A DNA stretch of 6,545 nt from Acidobacteriota bacterium (GTDB lineage: Bacteria; Acidobacteriota; Terriglobia; Terriglobales; Acidobacteriaceae): positions 1 to 6,545 of the forward strand of contig QIAI01000013.1 in the NCBI GenBank assembly GCA_003224995.1, given 5' to 3'. The notes below the pieces were generated by a model. The model had not been told where the DNA came from, did not search any database, and saw nothing but the letters and a program-made list of their open reading frames with translations. Below, piece after piece: positions 5,691-6,545 of the stretch. How positions within the stretch are numbered: the stretch's first letter is position 1; each line of letters begins with the position of its first letter. A program made the position numbers and the translations under genes.

Positions 5691-6545
5691 ATGACGCCGA
5701 GATCGGCGCAGCCTGGATCGAAGAACGGGGATGGATTCCTGACGAACGCCGCAATTGCAGAATTGCTCGCCGTAGCCGCCGATAGCGCGCAAATGCCTCT
5801 TCAAAAGGCGTTGCGAAGAGCATCCCGCAAAGCGTTTTTATGGGAGGAAGAGGCCGCTGCGATGGTGAGAGAAGGCCGGTCGTTGACGGAGTTACCCACG
5901 GTGGGACCGCACCTGAACCGGGTGATTCGCGAGTGGATGGAACATCCGCCGACCGTGCCGAAGCCTCCAGGGACGCGCGAGGGTTTCCTGACCTTGACAG
6001 AGGTGCGCGAGCTGCTGGCGAGGAAGCCCGATTGGTCGGCCAATGTGAAGGGTGATTTGCAAATGCATTGCCATCACGGATCACTCCAAGGGCTTGAAGA
6101 TCGCGGGCGGCATTGATGAAGCGCAACTGCTGCAACAGGCGAAAGAAGTACAAACCGTGAACTCCACCCTGCGAGCCGAGGGGCTAAAACTTCAAGTGCT
6201 GCACTCGATTGAGTTAAATCTGAACCCCGCGGGCGATGGAGATATGGATCGACATGCACTGAAGCACCTCGACCTGGTGCTCGGTTGCTTCCACTCCGCA
6301 CTACGGAAGAAAGAAGATCAAACCGAGCGATATATCGCAGCCCTGAGAAATCCCGACATTCAGATTCTCGGTCATCCCCGCGGACGTGTGTACAACTTTC
6401 GGATTGGCCTGAAGGCGGACTGGAAACGCGTAATGGGCGTAGCCGCGGAACTCGATAAGGCGATCGAGATTGACGGCTATCCGGATCGCCAGGATCTGAG
6501 TCCGGACCTGGTGAAACTCGCAAAGGAGGCAGGCTGCCGCATTTC
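5691..6545 (+). pseudogene. HhH-PHP domain protein (PolX-like, no polymerase palm), internal deletion with frameshift, partial at right edge
   Basis: The first frame from ATG 5691 encodes an N-terminal helix-hairpin-helix region like that of family X polymerases (residues 16-82, with RSLTELPTVGPHLNRVIREW), a linker, then GDLQMH, the start of a PHP phosphoesterase domain. It then leaves the family sequence and stops at 6114-6116. A second frame picks up at 6067 with IAITDHSKGLKIAGGIDEAQ and stays open to the right edge through SIELNLNPAGDGDMD, LVLGCFHSALRKKEDQTERY, GHPRGRVYNFRIGL and EIDGYPDRQDL, all PHP metal-site or core motifs. Homologues carry about 24 residues between MH and IAITDHS, including the rest of the HxH/SDG metal motif; these are gone. 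The junction sits at AATGCAT (6062-6068). Intact relatives would be DNA-related phosphoesterases or nucleases. Without motif I and with the frame lost, this copy should be inactive. Confidence 0.85.

Noticed and set aside
5526..5804. Minus-strand frame of 92 codons between the broken genes
   Set aside because: It overlaps the N-terminus of the PHP protein in antisense, has no ribosome site I can defend and no family resemblance.
3687..6545. S4 protein, 5' exonuclease and PHP protein as a defence or repair island
   Set aside because: All are common housekeeping families on different strands, and two genes of the segment are broken. There is no helicase, integrase, toxin, reverse transcriptase or repeat array to support a system.

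Overview
The window looks like ordinary chromosomal DNA from a GC-rich soil-type bacterium. The mix of genes (secreted TPR protein, DUF5996 protein, stand-alone 5'-3' exonuclease, PolX-like HhH-PHP protein, PhnB-type VOC protein) reminds me of Acidobacteriota such as Terriglobia. That placement is inference from family recognition; no rRNA or marker gene is present.

Layout. (1) Bases 1-1317, minus strand: a long exported tetratricopeptide-repeat protein, cut off at the left edge. (2) Bases 1494-2399, minus strand: an intact DUF5996 protein of unknown function with a promoter-like pair so close to its ATG that the mRNA may be nearly leaderless. (3) Bases 2400-2644: a divergent intergenic region. 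(4) Bases 2651-4067, plus strand: a fold-type II PLP enzyme of the threonine/serine dehydratase family without an ACT domain, followed after 43 bases by a small S4 RNA-binding protein of the Hsp15 type. (5) Bases 4081-4965, minus strand: a 5'-3' exonuclease (PIN/FEN plus H3TH) that converges on the S4 gene with only 13 bases between the stops. (6) Bases 5002-5417, minus strand: a VOC/PhnB-like gene upstream of the exonuclease in the same direction. (7) Bases 5418-5690: a divergent intergenic region with several small palindromes. (8) Bases 5691-6545, plus strand: an HhH-PHP protein running off the right edge.

The most notable observation is that the two genes flanking the divergent region 5418-5690 are both broken, in the same way. 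Each lacks an internal block that conserved homologues carry (about 55 bases in the VOC gene, about 71-74 in the PHP gene), each loss changes the reading frame, and each junction lies in a short word (CCTCAC; AATGCAT) that could have been a direct repeat. The other genes read through cleanly.

I see no mobile element, CRISPR array, tRNA/rRNA or defence-like cluster. The nucleic-acid genes (exonuclease, S4 protein, PHP protein) are housekeeping types, and their proximity does not by itself show a shared system.
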